From Mikania micrantha (taxonomy: Eukaryota > Streptophyta > Magnoliopsida > Asterales > Asteraceae), in the NCBI GenBank assembly GCA_009363875.1, contig CM018680.1, forward strand, positions 62,276,279-62,340,278: 64,000 nt of DNA, read 5' to 3'. The position numbers and the translations under genes were made by a program. Every line of letters starts with the position of its first letter. Positions within the stretch are counted from its first letter, which is position 1. Below the pieces are notes generated by a model. The model saw only the letters and a program-made list of their open reading frames with translations. It made no database searches and had not been told where the DNA came from. Below, in pieces: positions 24,675-36,749 of this stretch.

Positions 24675-26209
24675 TTGAACGATTACGACTGTGTAATCAA
24701 GTATCATCCGGGCAAGGCAAACGTTGTAGCTGATGCCTTGAGTAGGAAAGAACGGGTCAAACCCTTGCGCGTCAGAGTAATGGGAATGACTGTGCAGACA
24801 AGCTTACACGATAACATTATGCAAGCACAACAAGAGGTTGTTGAACGTGAGAACCTGAAGAAAGAACTTGATTGCGGAGTGAAGAAACATTTGGAAACAA
24901 AGCCCGATGGAATCATCTACTACAAGGATCGTGTGTGGATTCCTGCAGTGAATGAATTGAGGAAACTTATTTTTGATGAAGCACACAAGACCAAGTACTC
25001 TGTGCATCCCGACACTGATAAAATGTACCAAGAATTACGCGCGTATTATTGGTGGCCGGGTATGAAGAAAGACATAGCTGAGTATGTTGGTCGATGTCTC
25101 ACTTGTGCTAAAGTGAAGGCGGAACACCAGAAACCGTCAGGTTTACTGGAACAGCCTGAAATTTCACTTTGGAAGTGGAAACAGATAGCTATGGACTTTG
25201 TTACTAAGCTACCCCGCACTTCCAGTGGACATGACACTATTTGGGTTATCGTTGATCGATTAACCAAATCTGCTCACTTCTTACCGATGCGAGAAACGTA
25301 CACGATGGATAAACTAGCAAAGCTCTACATCAACGAGATAGTGGTACGCCATGGTGTGCCATTGTCTATCATCTCAGATCATGATAGCAGATTCACATCC
25401 AGGTTCTGGAAATCATTACAGAAATCTATGGGGACGCAATTAAACTTGAGTACAGCTTATCATCCACAAACGGATGGTCAAAGCGAACGTACTATACAGA
25501 CCCTGGAGGACATGTTAAGGACTTATGTTCTAGACTTTGGTGGTAATTAGGACTCTCATTTGCCACTGATCGAATTCTTCTACAATAATAGTTATCATAG
25601 TAGCATCGGATGTGCACCGTTCGAGGCTCTCTATGGTCGCAAGTGTCGATCGCCGATTTGTTGGTTTGAAGTGGGAGATAATCGTATCACCTGGCCAGAA
25701 CTTATACAAGAAACTACAGACAAAATTGCACAGATACAACAAAGACTACAAGCAACACGAAGCAGACAAAAGAGCTATGCCGATAAACGGCCAAGCCGTT
25801 GGAATTCCAAGTGGGAGACCGTGTTATGCTAAAGGTATCCCCATGGAAAGGTGTAGTTCGTTTTGCAAAGAAAGGCAAACTAACACCACGGTACGTGGGA
25901 CCGTTCGAAATCATCGAACGTATTAGTCTTGTGGCGTACAGATTAAGCTTACCAGATGAACTTAGTGGTGTACACGACGTGTTTCACGTCTCAAACTTCA
26001 AGAAATGCCTTGCTGATGAAACTCTTATCATACCAGTTGAAGAAATTCAATTGGATGAACACTTACACTTTGTCGAAGAACCTTTGGAAATTATGGATCG
26101 CAAAGTCAAGAAACTGAGGCGAAGCCGTATTCCGATTGTTAAGGTTCGATGGAACTCAAAGCGCGGACCTAAGTTTACTTGCACAGTAACTCACGTACAC
26201 ATTACGTGA
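24675..26209 (+). pseudogene. Ty3/gypsy pol, copy 2: integrase with truncated C-terminus
   Basis: It has the same domains and damage as 14097-15631: an HHCC domain, the DDE core (SIISDHDSRF near 25368), TAG at 25548, a frameshift near 25793, the GPF/Y module, and truncation at KFT near 26176, where it is joined to LTR 3. Coding differences from copy 1 are few (for example Ala for Ser in LNLSTAYHPQ and Phe for Ser in PICWFEVG). Confidence 0.9.
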
Positions 26210-26919
26210 TACTATGTTTATGCTATTGATACATAATGCTTAACACGAAACTATTATGCGATTGTCTGAAACCTGATTAAAACCTTAGGGTTTAACAGTC
26301 AGAAACAAATAAGACAACACAGAATTGAAACACAGATACTTGATTTTATGCTATTATGTGTAAACGTATGTGAGGTTAAACAAAACAAAACCCAACGGTT
26401 GTTGTTACGGAATGCTAAATCGACGAGTTATTCGTATAGGTGACGATCTGTACGAATAATTCTGAGAGTTTAATGTACTGAAATAATGACTGAAAAGTAG
26501 AAAACAAAAGTTGGAAAGCCAAACCATCGTCGTGTTCGTTCGAATGACGATTCGAACAAATACGCGCGATGGCGACGCGATCTGACGAAACGAAAACGAT
26601 ACGAATGATAATAAACTTAAGGAAATATAATATTTCATGTTTTACAATTTTGAAACTCATCAGAAATAAATTAAAATGAAACTATTTTAAATTAAAATAC
26701 GTACAACCGCGAAAGAATTAACAAAACGTTTAAAAATAATAATTTTCGATAAATAAATTAAGGAATACGACATTTAAAATAATTGCTAATAATAATAATC
26801 ACATTTTAAACATCCTCAAATAAATTATTTTATTTAAATTACAAACACGCGCGTAATAATCCGGAAACGTGACGAAAACGCGAACCGAGCAACTGAAACG
26901 AACCCGAATACCCTCGGGG

Positions 26920-26927
26920 TATTTAAA
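26920..26927 (+). promoter_or_regulatory. candidate TATA box of LTR 3
   Basis: TATTTAAA with the same flanks as at 5761. The CT repeat of the leader is four bases longer here than in LTR 1 and LTR 2. Confidence 0.45.
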
Positions 26928-28287
26928 CACCAAATGAAGCCAACCAACTCATTTCTTGCATTCCCACTCTCTCTCTCTCTAAAAAGAATTTCCGTTCATC
27001 TCTCTCTCCCTCTAAAAATCTCAACTTCCAAGCATCATAACTCTCTCATTTCTTAGTGGATTTTGGTGTTCTTGGTGTCCACGCGAAGATCTCGAGCTCT
27101 TCTATCATAAAGTACAACCGATATGTGGATTTACCCAGCCAATTTTGAGGTACAAAGCTTTGAACCACACGAAAATTAGGGTTTCTTACCCTTGATCATT
27201 CTAAAACCCTAAACCGGTTTAGCACTCTCATATATACCTCTTAACACTCTCGAGAGTTAACCTTTGCATAGGATTGATCTTATCACAGCACTACAATCAT
27301 CCTAAGCTCGACGAGGAAGAAGATTTTGTAACAGGTTCGCAAGATGGCTATCGGCCCAACCTCACCTGCGAAATGCGAACCTTGCATGGCTGGGATAACC
27401 CTAGCCGAACCTATGGACCAAGGGCTTCAGGGGCGAACCTGGACAACAGCCGAACCAGCGTAGAGCCACGAACCTTCAACCTTTAGATGAACCCATACCC
27501 AGCTGAAGTTCATGCACCAGCCACGAACCTTTCCAAGCAACCCTCGCTCGAACCTGTATGATAGCCGAACCCATGCTCATGCCACGAACCCTTGGAAGCC
27601 GAACCTTGTTGGAACCTGGGATCCACGAACCTTTGGGGTGAAGTCCTTAACCACGAGCCTATTAACCCCACCGAACCTATGAGGCTTCGACCTTGGAGAC
27701 GAACCATAACTCAATCTCGGGCCGAACCTTCGGCGAACCTGGGCATTAGCCGAACCCCTACAGCCACCAAACCTAGTCTCAAAGAAACATTAAAGGTTCT
27801 CTGACCTGTAGTCAACTCGAGCAGTAGACCAAAATCCCAATTCAGACCCAATTTCTTTCAAACAAGGGGCCCATGAAACTTTCCTAAGGTCCATAAAACA
27901 TCTTCGGCCCAGGATAGTCACTTCGGCCCAACCCCATTTATTCAGCTCATACCATCGGTTTAGTCGTGGAATTTGATCCGGGCCATGTGAGGACTATGGT
28001 CCAACTCTTGCTTCCTAGGCCCAATTAGATGTATCCCAATGGTTTGGTCCACACATCATGGTTACCTATTGGATTCACTTAGGAGCCTTTGGCCCAAAGC
28101 CCCCTAATTCGGCCCACTTGATTAGAAGTACAATCTAATAGACTCATAACACTTAAAACTTTAAGTTTTACAAGAATAATGTTATGGTTATTGGTTAACT
28201 AAGAAAACATGTATTCAAATTCTTATAAAGTGGGAAGATTGGTAATCTTTAAACTAAAACATGAGTTTTATAGATATGAACTATGAG

Positions 28288-28941
28288 TAGGGATGGCAGA
28301 AAAACCCATACCCTGTGGGAAAACCCGAAGCCCGAAACTTTAGGGCCGGGTATTGGCCCGAATATTAGGGTATGGGACCGGGTATGGGATCAAAAAATAT
28401 ATTTTTTTCGGGTTCGGGTACGTAATATTTTGTTAATATTTTTTAATTTTCTTTTCTAAAACATAAGTCTTTTATTGAAACATCATAACAAATTATAACT
28501 TTTATCTTATTATTTTATATTTAAAAATTAATCTTGTTGTTTTCGATATGTAATTTCAGTTTAAATATTAAATTAATAGTCCATGGTAGCATCTTTTAAT
28601 AGTTATATGTCATGATATTTATATTTAATTTGTTTATATTTTATGGTGTTGGTTTTATATGTATGTTTCTAATTTATTTTTGTAATTAAACAATAACATG
28701 ACACAAAATTAATACTATACAAATGTACTCGAAAAATCACAAAATTATTTTTAATAAACTAATGGGTATACCCGATACCCGTGGGTATGCCCGATACCTG
28801 TGGGTATGCCCGATACCCGATGGGTAATTACCCGATAGATACCCGATGGGTAATGGGCCGGGTATGGGATACATTTTTACAATCGGGTATGGGACTGGGA
28901 TTAGCAATACCCTACCCGAACCCGGCCCATTGCCATTCCTA
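28288..28941. mobile_element. hAT-type MITE, 654 bp
   Basis: The element is present in LTR 3 and absent from LTR 1 and LTR 2, which gives an empty-site comparison. It has terminal inverted repeats TAGGGATGGCA and TGCCATTCCTA (10 of 11 paired) and a perfect 8-bp target duplication ACTATGAG (28280-28287 and 28942-28949). The length of the duplication is diagnostic of hAT. Subterminal regions are rich in GGGTATG/CCCGATACCC repeats and the core is AT-rich. It has no coding capacity, so it must have been moved by a transposase elsewhere. Confidence 0.9.
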
Positions 28942-30955
28942 ACTATGAGAGTTCAAGATTTTACACCATAATAAGGTTCACATCAAGTCTAATGATAAAA
29001 CCTAATGGAAAAAGCTAAACTTAATTTGAATGGATAGATCATTAACATAAACTGGATCTAACAAACCGGGCCGAATAAAGATCAAGACTCACAAGTGTTA
29101 GCCAACTCTAGGGGTAACATGTACACGCACACAAGTCACTATAACATATACTTATAAGCTACAAATATTATGAAATCAATACAGGATCGTGAACATCACA
29201 ACAAGCACAAACAAAGAGCGCGTGCATTCTTGTATTTTTACTTAGTCAACCACTACAAACACAAGGTGAATTCATTTGTCCCTTTTCAAACTTATTTGTT
29301 TTACTTCGGGACTGAGAAGCATGTTAAACATTTTAATAAATTATTGAAATGTTATTTAATGCTTTCAAACATAATCATGATACTTATAATAAAGCTTATG
29401 CTTGGAAACTATTATTTTTGAGAAGCTATATACTTGATGTTTAAACTTGATGCTCATGCTACAAACTAGAAGCGTGAAACTATATGATTAGTGCTTATGC
29501 TACAAACTAGATGCTTAAACTTGAGGCTTGATGCTTATGCTACAAATTAGAAGCTTGAAACTATATGCTTGATGCTTATGCTACAAACTAAATGCTTAAA
29601 CTTGAGGCTTGATGCTTATGCTACAAACTAGAAAATTAAAGCTATACGATTGATGCTTATGCTACAAACTAGAAGCTTAAACTATATACTTGATGCTTAT
29701 GTTATGAACGTCATGCTCAGACTATATGCGAATGCTTGAATCTATGTGCTTGAAACTATGATTGTGTGCGAAATGCTAAGCTTGTATCTAATCATGGGCT
29801 ACGTAATTGCTAAACTTCTGCTATAGCAGGGCTTGTACCCATGCATTGAGATACGTGAAAGCTAAACTATGACGATGCTAAGGTGTTATCTATATAAGAG
29901 ACATGTAATTGCTAAACTTCTGCTAGAGCAGGGCTTGTGTCTGCTTATATGAGATATGTAAATGCTAAACTATTTGTGTATGCATGGCTTGTGTCTATGT
30001 ATGAGATATGTAATTGCTAAACTTCTGCTAGAGCAGGGCTTGTATCTTGTATAGGAGACGCGTAATTGCTAGACTATTGGGATACTAAGCTTAACTAATT
30101 CATGAGATACGTAATGGCTAAACTTCTGCTAGAGCTGGGTTTATATCTAGCAGTGGGCTACGTAATTGCTAAACTTCTGCTAGAGCAGGGCTTGTTCCCA
30201 CGCATGAGATTAGTGAAAGATGAACTATGATGTGCGAAAACTATGATGCTTGTTAAACTTACATTGAAGCTAATACATATGAATGCTATAGACTTGTAAA
30301 CTTTGAAAGAGTAACCTAAAGCTATGATGAAGCCGGGTTGAATGGTAGGTAAAATGCTTAATTATTATTAACAACAGTGTCATATGCGGATTAGTATGTG
30401 GTGGGACGGCGTCTGGGATGGTTGTAGGCTCGACTCAGGGGTATGCCCTATATATAAGCATACCGATCAGGATATTACATGTGGAGTTAATGAGGTTAAG
30501 GTTTTACCGAAAGAGGTTTGCTAAAGCTATTTTTAAACTTATAAACTTTATGAACTCACCAACCTTTGTGTTGACTTTGTTTTCTTACATGCTTGCTCAG
30601 GTGATGAACAACTTTAAGCTAAGGCTTTTGGAATGCATACTAGGCTGCCCAGATAGAGGACCTAGTTGATTTTGGAAGCACATATTTTGTTATTCTTACG
30701 AATCACTTTTGAATGTCTTGTACAGTTACAAGATAGAAAACACTTGATTCTTTTGATAGGTTACCGAGTTAAATTACTGAACTTTGATAGTGTAATTTAA
30801 TTTGTAATCCTAGTTTAATGCTTGATTGTGCTTTAGTTATTCTTAACATTGATGCTATGTAAACAATCTGATCATCACGATTATCACTCACGATATCGCG
30901 CCCCGAGAACTTTCCGCCTGCGGGGAAGTCGATCCGTCCCGCCGGCTCGGGGTGT

Positions 30956-33445
30956 GAGAAACAGGGTGAACAAAGGCAATAAGAAGAAACTTCTTCTGTT
31001 CAGGTTGATGCTGAGGTTGAAGATGAAGGTGAAGAGTCTACTGATACAGAGTCTGAGTTTGAGACAGTTCAGATTGGAAATTGTATGATCAGGAGGTTGA
31101 AGAAGAAATTTGCTAAACAGACTGAAGAGGCTCGAGAAGAGGCAGATGATCCTAGTTTTATTGCTGAAGAGCCTGAGTCATCAAAGCCTAAGAAAAGAAA
31201 TAGGATGGCTAAAGGTCCAACAAAGAAGAAGGCTAAAGCTCATAAGATCATTGTATCTTCATCTGCTGTTACTTCTACAGTTTCTTCTTCTCCATTTGTT
31301 TCTGTTGTTACATCTACTCCAGTTTCTTCTACGGTTCATATTTCTACACCAGCTTCAGTTATACAAATTCCAGAGTTTGTGAATGTAGCTACTTTTGCTC
31401 CTTCTTTCATGGATTCTACTACAGTGACAACATCATTTCTAGAAACTTCATTTCATCCGGCTTCTACTTCCAGAGAAGATACTTTATTTGGAAATTTAGA
31501 GGATTTGGATCTGAATTTCACTGTGGATTAAGATGATTCTGAGCTTAGAAGAAGAATTTCTATGTTGTCGAAAGAGTTTGATCTATACAAGATGGAAAAA
31601 GAGAAAGTCAAAGCTGATCAACCATCTTCGTCACGAACCTGTGAGTTAGATGAGATGAGAATTTAGATTGCTCAGCTTATGAAGTGGAGAGAAGATGTGA
31701 CTGAAAAGAAGGTGTTGAATGAAAGAATTGCTTCGTTGGAGTCTATGATTGATATTCAGAATGTTGATATTGCTGAACTACAGAATGAGAATAGAGATTT
31801 GAGGCAGAAGATTGATGAAATGAAAGTCAAAGATTCTTAGGCTGAAGCTTCTGATGCTGAGAAAGTGTTTGTTAATATGGAGGAAGAGGAAGAAGAAGAT
31901 GAGAAGGTGGATTATGGTGATTCTGATGTTGATGAACATCCAAGCTTAAATGCTAATGGTGATGATGAAGAGGATGATGGTGATATAGGTGGTATTAGTG
32001 GTTCTGGTGGGCTGAATTCTATGACTGGAGCTATTGTTGTCTATGATCCGTCAAAGATTACTTTGGATGCTACTCCTGTTACAGTTGTGTCTTCTGGTAG
32101 GGCTACAGATTGTACTGATGTTGAAATAGAAGATTTGACTGAAATGGAATATCAGAAGATTATTGATTATTCTCTGCCTACATTTCTTGATTTGTTTAAA
32201 CACAATTCTGATATTGATTTGCAGAGAATTATTGTTGAAATATCAGAAGATAAAGACTTAGAAAAAGGAGAGATAGCTGGTGGCTATTCAACAAAAGATT
32301 TCAATGATATGTTTGAAGTTGATGCAGATCAAATGTTTGATTTTGAGTATGATGATGAGTTGGATTTATTTGATTTTGAGAAGGATGATCCAATGGATGA
32401 AGATTTGTATAATCTGAATACTTTAAAGAAGATTTTTGATCTTGGAGGTGTGTCAAGGACATCACTGGCTAAGGTTAAAGAAAAGACTAACATGGATTTT
32501 TGGAAAGAAAATCAAGATGAGATGAAATACGTTGTTGATAATTTGTACATCTTCAAGCAAATGATTGAAGTAATAGACGATAAAGTTCAAGACAACCAAA
32601 CTAAACAATTCAAAAGATTCAAGATTGGATCCAAGTCGAAGATGATTGGAAGAATGGTTAGTTATGGTTACTTTCACAACATTCCTGGAAGTATCACTGA
32701 TAAAGGATGTTATGTGGTGAAGCGAATAGATGGGTGTCAATATTTTGGAAAGGCTTTAGATTTGATGACTTTACCTTCATTTGAATGTATGGAGTTGTCT
32801 AGACTGAAGATGATCAAGCCTATTCAGACAAAACACAATGAAACTTTTGAGAAGTTATTGAAGAAGGAGGCAAGGTCTGGATGGAGTTTGCTATCTCCTC
32901 AAGCAAAAGACAAGATTCATGGATATCCAAAGCCTACCGTGTTTAAAAGACCAAGGTTGAGGAAAGTAGAACAGAACTGGAATCTATATTTCAAGTTCTG
33001 GTTCTATGATGAGAAGACAGCTGAAGCAGTGATTTTGTTAAAGCAAGATGATCAATGGAGGGTGATTAGAATGCTAGATCCAGTTTGGATTGTCAATTGC
33101 TCAAAGGATGATATTGAATTGCTGGATATGACTGAGATTTTTGCAGCTGAAGGATTTCATGAGATGGGAATCAGTTACAAGGATATGGCAATTCAGTCTC
33201 AGACCAATGCTCGAATGTGTTATACTCTGGGTATACATTCAGGATGCAATTGGGAAGATGTGAACTATCTATATGTTGAGTTGATGAAGATTTAGAAGGA
33301 AATGGATGAAAGGGATGATAAGTTGGAGGCTGAAAGATTAGCTAAGATTCCTAGATCAGTTGTGATACGAGCGGTGGATAATGTTGTTGGAGAAACTAGT
33401 GGATTTAATGACAAAACTGAAGATAAAGTTGAAGACGAAGACTAA
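30956..33445 (+). pseudogene. SIRE accessory ORF (aORF), C-terminal two thirds, decayed
   Basis: It continues the frame left at 4972. From 30956 to the natural TAA at 33443-33445 there is no frameshift, only nonsense codons at 30980 (TAA), 31529 (TAA), 31664, 31838 and 33293 (all TAG). Each can arise by a C-to-T change in CAA or CAG. The order of parts is: acidic region, basic KPKKRNRMAKG-like stretch, Ser/Thr/Val-rich linker, coiled coil (about 31700-31830: ERIASLESMID, ELQNENRDLRQK), Glu/Asp-rich region, and a globular C-terminal region (32450-33295) containing WNLYFKFWFYD and WRVIRMLDPVWIV. The segment 31865-33295 is open for 476 codons. The function is unknown. Both parts together give about 1168 codons. 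Confidence 0.82.
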
Positions 33446-33465
33446 AGATTTTTGATAGAAACTAT

Positions 33466-33475
33466 TAAGGGGGAC
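33466..33475 (+). other. polypurine tract of the SIRE-type element
   Basis: A TAAGGGGGA core lies just before the LTR start TGTTAG at 33478 and about 20 bp after the aORF stop. It primes plus-strand DNA in LTR elements. Confidence 0.6.
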
Positions 33476-33477
33476 TT

Positions 33478-33740
33478 TGTTAGTACATATTTGTAATAGG
33501 TTGCTATTCAAACATGTAAATTAAAGAAGGTTTTGTAAAGTTTAATTTTGTAAAGGTTTTTCTTAGGTTCGTCTGGCCCACGAACCTTAGCAGGTTCGGC
33601 GAACCTATCACTTTGATAGGTTTGGCTAACCTATAACCTTGGAAAGGTTCGGCGAACCTATTAGGTTTGGCAACCTAGGTTCGTCCAGCGAACCTCAAGG
33701 TTCGGCTGGCGAACCTAAGGGTTCAGCTAGGAATAGGTTC
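33478..33740 (+). repeat. 3' LTR of the SIRE-type element (start only recognised)
   Basis: It begins TGTTAGTACATATTTG directly after the polypurine tract. From 33565 to 33740 it contains about 11 GGTTCG or CGAACC motifs, several as the palindrome GGTTCGGCGAACC. I cannot find a matching CA end, so the LTR is probably truncated or continues into the AT-rich DNA to the right. Confidence 0.6.
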
Positions 33741-34560
33741 GGCTGATTTGGTGTGTATTCTTACATCAATTAAAATAAATGGTGTTAGCAATTATTCTTA
33801 CATCGATGTAACTACACTATCGATCATTCAAAACCCTCTTAGTCAAGCAAACAGGTTGCATGACAATTCTAAAAGTAAATACGTTATTTACACACTTTTT
33901 GGGGGAACTTATTTCAAAATCCTAAATCAAAAGACAACTCACGATTCAATACTCTTTCAATACCATTCAAATAGAAGTCCATAGATTACAATTATAAAAC
34001 GTTAGTTGAAAGTCATAAACATCAAATTTAGATTATAATACTTAAACTACGAGTTCTAGATCCCTAAACTATGATTCAAATTGTTAGTCTATTAATAAAA
34101 ATATATAAATAAATAAATAAACAATTAAATTAATAAATTCCAACTCCATTTACTATATCATTTGACATATTTTCTAATGATCTCAAACTAAGAAACTTTT
34201 ATAATCGAAATTTTTTCATCTCTCAACTTACCCTATAACATTCAATCAAGCCATCAAACAATTATGAATTCAAATTTATTAAAATATTACGTTTAGTATA
34301 ACATAAATTTCCATAAGACTAAAGAATCTATCATGTATTAACAATGTGGTGGTTGGTAGTTGGGTTCACCCTACCTATAACATAAATAAAAACATTGTTA
34401 ATGCAATGATAGAAAACTTTAGTAAACAAATACTTCATAACAAACCTAGAATTCAAGAGATAACCATATTCAAAACCTACAACTATATTAATTTAACCTA
34501 AGTAGGGAAGTCAATAGTTCTACAACTCATACAAGTTACATCTGGTCTGAAAATTCGTAT
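33741..34560. other. AT-rich stretch, no feature recognised
   Basis: No protein similarity, terminal repeats or RNA gene seen. It contains a short TAAATAAATAAA run near 34110. Confidence 0.4.
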
Positions 34561-34599
34561 TCTTGAAACACAACAACTTATCAAATCCGAGGGCAAATT

Positions 34600-36720
34600 A
34601 CATGAGGAAATGCCAAACCACGTTGCACTTCAACTCGAATCCAAAGCAAATGGCTTGCTACACTTCTAAAACCGTTTGTGGATTACAAATCAAAATAATA
34701 TGCGAGATCGTATTCTTAATGAAGCTCATAAGTCGCGAAACTCCATTCATCCTGGTACTGATAAAATGTAAAATGATCTTCGCGCTCAGTACTGGTGGCT
34801 AGGCGTGAAGAATGATGTGGTTCTATTTTTTCACAGTGTTTGACGTGTTCTAAAGTGAAAGCCAAACATCAAAGACCATCAGGATGACTCGAACAACCTA
34901 AAATACCTGTTTGGAAATTGGAAGGAATTGCTATGGACTTCATAATTAAATTCCCACGAACTTCCAAGGGTTATGACAGCATTTGGGTTATTTTTGATTG
35001 TTTCACAAAGGCAGCTCACTTCTTACCAATTCATGAGAACTATTGTAAGATCAAATAAGTTTGATGCTCACCAAAAGCTCTTGAATAAGTCTTAAGCTCT
35101 CAGAACACAAACAGCCTTTGGAAGGAAAGAATTAACCTTCGGAAGAACTACTGCTTTCGAAGGTTAATAGTCTTCTTCCGAAAGCTATACAAAAGACTCA
35201 ATCTTCCGAAGCTGCCTCAACACTTAGAGCTTCAAAGAAAGACCTCAAAGCCTCCGAATACAAAAGGCTTCCAAAGACTTTTCTCTGACAAGATCCAAGA
35301 CACTTCAAGAAATAATCAGAGTTTCTTTTTGTCATCAAGACCAACACAGAAAACATTCCAATGATAGTCAGCAACAAAGGAGATTTGTCCGACCTACATA
35401 AATTTAATGCATTTTGTAGTTTAGCTATTTATTGTAAAAGTCAATGAAGTCATTTGTATTAATTATAATTAATATGGCTTGGCCTGTCAAGCCATAGCAT
35501 TATATAGTTTTAGCATTAGTTTGCTTCTAGTATTTTGTCCATCCTTGTATCCCTGCGAGGATACATCTGTAGGTTTTAGTATAAATACTTTCATTTGTAA
35601 CTTAGCAAAGTGTGCTTGTGCTTGAGCTAAGAGTCGTGTATTACTTACAGTTGAATGCAATATACTTTTACCTTGATTTTAAACTCTTCTTGTCTATTTT
35701 GTTTCAATCTGTTTTTGTAAATCAAGTTGACAGAATTTTCCTTATCTATCAACTAAGTAGAAGATACCTTGTGAAAGTGTTATGTAGATTACATAACCCG
35801 ATCCAACAACTATCACATGGAAGAGTTGGCTCGAATCTACATCAATGAAATTAGGTATAGACATGGAGTTTCACTCAACATCATTTCTGATCATGATGGT
35901 CGTTTCATATCACATTTTTGGAAGTCATTGCATTCATCATTGGGAACTCAATTAAATCTTAGCACAGTCTATCATCCATAAAATGATGGACAATTTGAAA
36001 GGATCATACAAATACTAGAAGACATGATCAAATGTTGTGTGATTGATTTTGGTTGTAATTGTGATAACAATTTACCGTTAATCGAATTCTCATATAACAA
36101 AAGTTATCATACTAGTATCAATATGGCTCCTTTTGAATCTCTTTTATGGGCGTAGGTGTCGATCATCAGTTTGTTGGAATGAGTTAGGTGAAGCTCAAAT
36201 TACTGGACCTGAATTGGTTCTAGAAACAACAAAAAAAATTCTTCGTATTCGTGTAAATTTGAGCACAACGAGAAATAGGTAAAAGAGTTATGTTGATAAA
36301 CTGCGAAAGTCGTTAGAATTTTAAGTCAACGATATGGTTCTTTTTGGCAAGAAAGGTAAGCTAGCTCCTCGATACGTAAGTCCTTTTAAGATCTTGGAAA
36401 GGATTGGTAAAGTGGGTTATCGACTCGAACTGCCTCAAGAACTCATGATTGTGCATCCTATATTCCATGTTTCAAATCTGACGAAATATCTTGTGGATGA
36501 AAATATTCATATACCTCTCAATTAAGTGAGTGTTGATGAGACGATAAACTTTGTGAGAAACCAGAGAGGATCGTAGATTGAGAAGACGATAAGCAAGCGT
36601 ATTCCCATCATTTTGGTTAAATGGGATTCCAAATATGGCCCCAAACTCACTTGGGAGCGTGAGGATCAAAAGAAGACAAAGTACCATTATATTTTTAATC
36701 AATACACTTCCTAGACATTT
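34600..36720 (+). pseudogene. second Ty3/gypsy pol remnant (integrase), highly decayed
   Basis: The protein signal moves between frames: the HHCC region (NEAHKSRNSIHPGTDKM near 34715), the DDE core (IAMDFIIKFPRTS near 34928; HGVSLNIISDHDGRF near 35862), QILEDMIK near 36010, NKSYHTSINMAPFESL near 36100, the GPF/Y module (KKGKLAPRYVSPFKILER near 36346) and a final LTWERE-like end near 36650. There are many stops and frameshifts. A solo LTR (35044-35809) interrupts the integrase core between HENY and HMEELARIY. It is more diverged than the Tekay cluster but of the same general type. RT and gag are missing to the left. Confidence 0.8.
35044..35809 (+). mobile_element. solo LTR related to the young LTR element at 57311
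   Basis: It starts TGTAAGATCAAATAAG and ends CCCGATCCAACA, with a perfect 5-bp target duplication ACTAT (35039-35043 and 35810-35814). Removing it and one ACTAT restores the integrase frame of the host pol. The start (GATGCTCACCAAA), CTTCGGAAG-type motifs (35130-35290) and the end (AACCCGATCC.ACA) match the LTRs at 57311 and 62068, but overall similarity is low. A TATA-like TATAAATAC is at about 35580. Confidence 0.85.
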
Positions 36721-36749
36721 CGGGAAGAAATTCTCTAAAGTAGGGAGAC

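Larger units (their letters stand above)
4973..30957 (+). mobile_element. Tekay-like Ty3/gypsy cluster: LTR-internal-LTR-internal-LTR
   Basis: Three LTRs (4973-10891, 15599-21472, 26177-30957) alternate with two gag-pol internal regions (10892-15598, 21473-26176). The repeat unit is about 10.58 kb. Units 1 and 2 share a frameshift in gag, a TGA after RNase H, a TAG inside integrase, a frameshift before the GPF/Y module, a truncated pol end joined to an LTR missing its first 48 bp, and a foreign aORF fragment inside the LTR. Shared damage shows duplication of a dead unit rather than repeated insertion. The cluster sits inside the aORF of a SIRE-type element. I could not find a target-site duplication: AATAG lies on the left, and the right end has lost the terminal CA. 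Confidence 0.85.
26177..30957 (+). repeat. Tekay-like LTR 3 (no captured fragment; carries a hAT MITE)
   Basis: It starts at the same ACTTG junction as LTR 2 and follows LTR 1 and LTR 2, but more divergently, with many substitutions in the CGAACC cluster. It lacks the aORF fragment and the internal duplication: TTGATGCT near 30848 runs straight into the normal LTR end. A 654-bp hAT MITE interrupts it at 28288. The end reads GGGGTGTGA and lacks the final CA. The SIRE aORF resumes immediately. Confidence 0.87.
1..33740 (+). mobile_element. SIRE-type Ty1/copia retrotransposon, 3' part, split by a nested gypsy cluster
   Basis: The left edge cuts the element inside pol. In order it holds a pol remnant (1-1794), a spacer (1795-3955), the first third of an accessory ORF (3956-4972), a nested gypsy cluster (4973-30957), the rest of the accessory ORF (30956-33445), a purine tract (about 33466-33475) and the start of a 3' LTR (33478, beginning TGTTAG). 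The pol C-terminus, with a FDKNRFEYLL-type tail after the RNase H, and a long ORF downstream of pol are features of the SIRE lineage. Both halves of the accessory ORF are in the same frame, which shows they were one gene before the gypsy insertion. The 5' LTR and gag lie outside the window. Confidence 0.78.

Noticed and set aside
3956..33445. aORF as an envelope gene (as proposed for soybean SIRE1)
   Set aside because: No signal peptide, transmembrane segment or cleavage site can be seen in either aORF. Coiled coils and basic stretches do not by themselves indicate an envelope protein.
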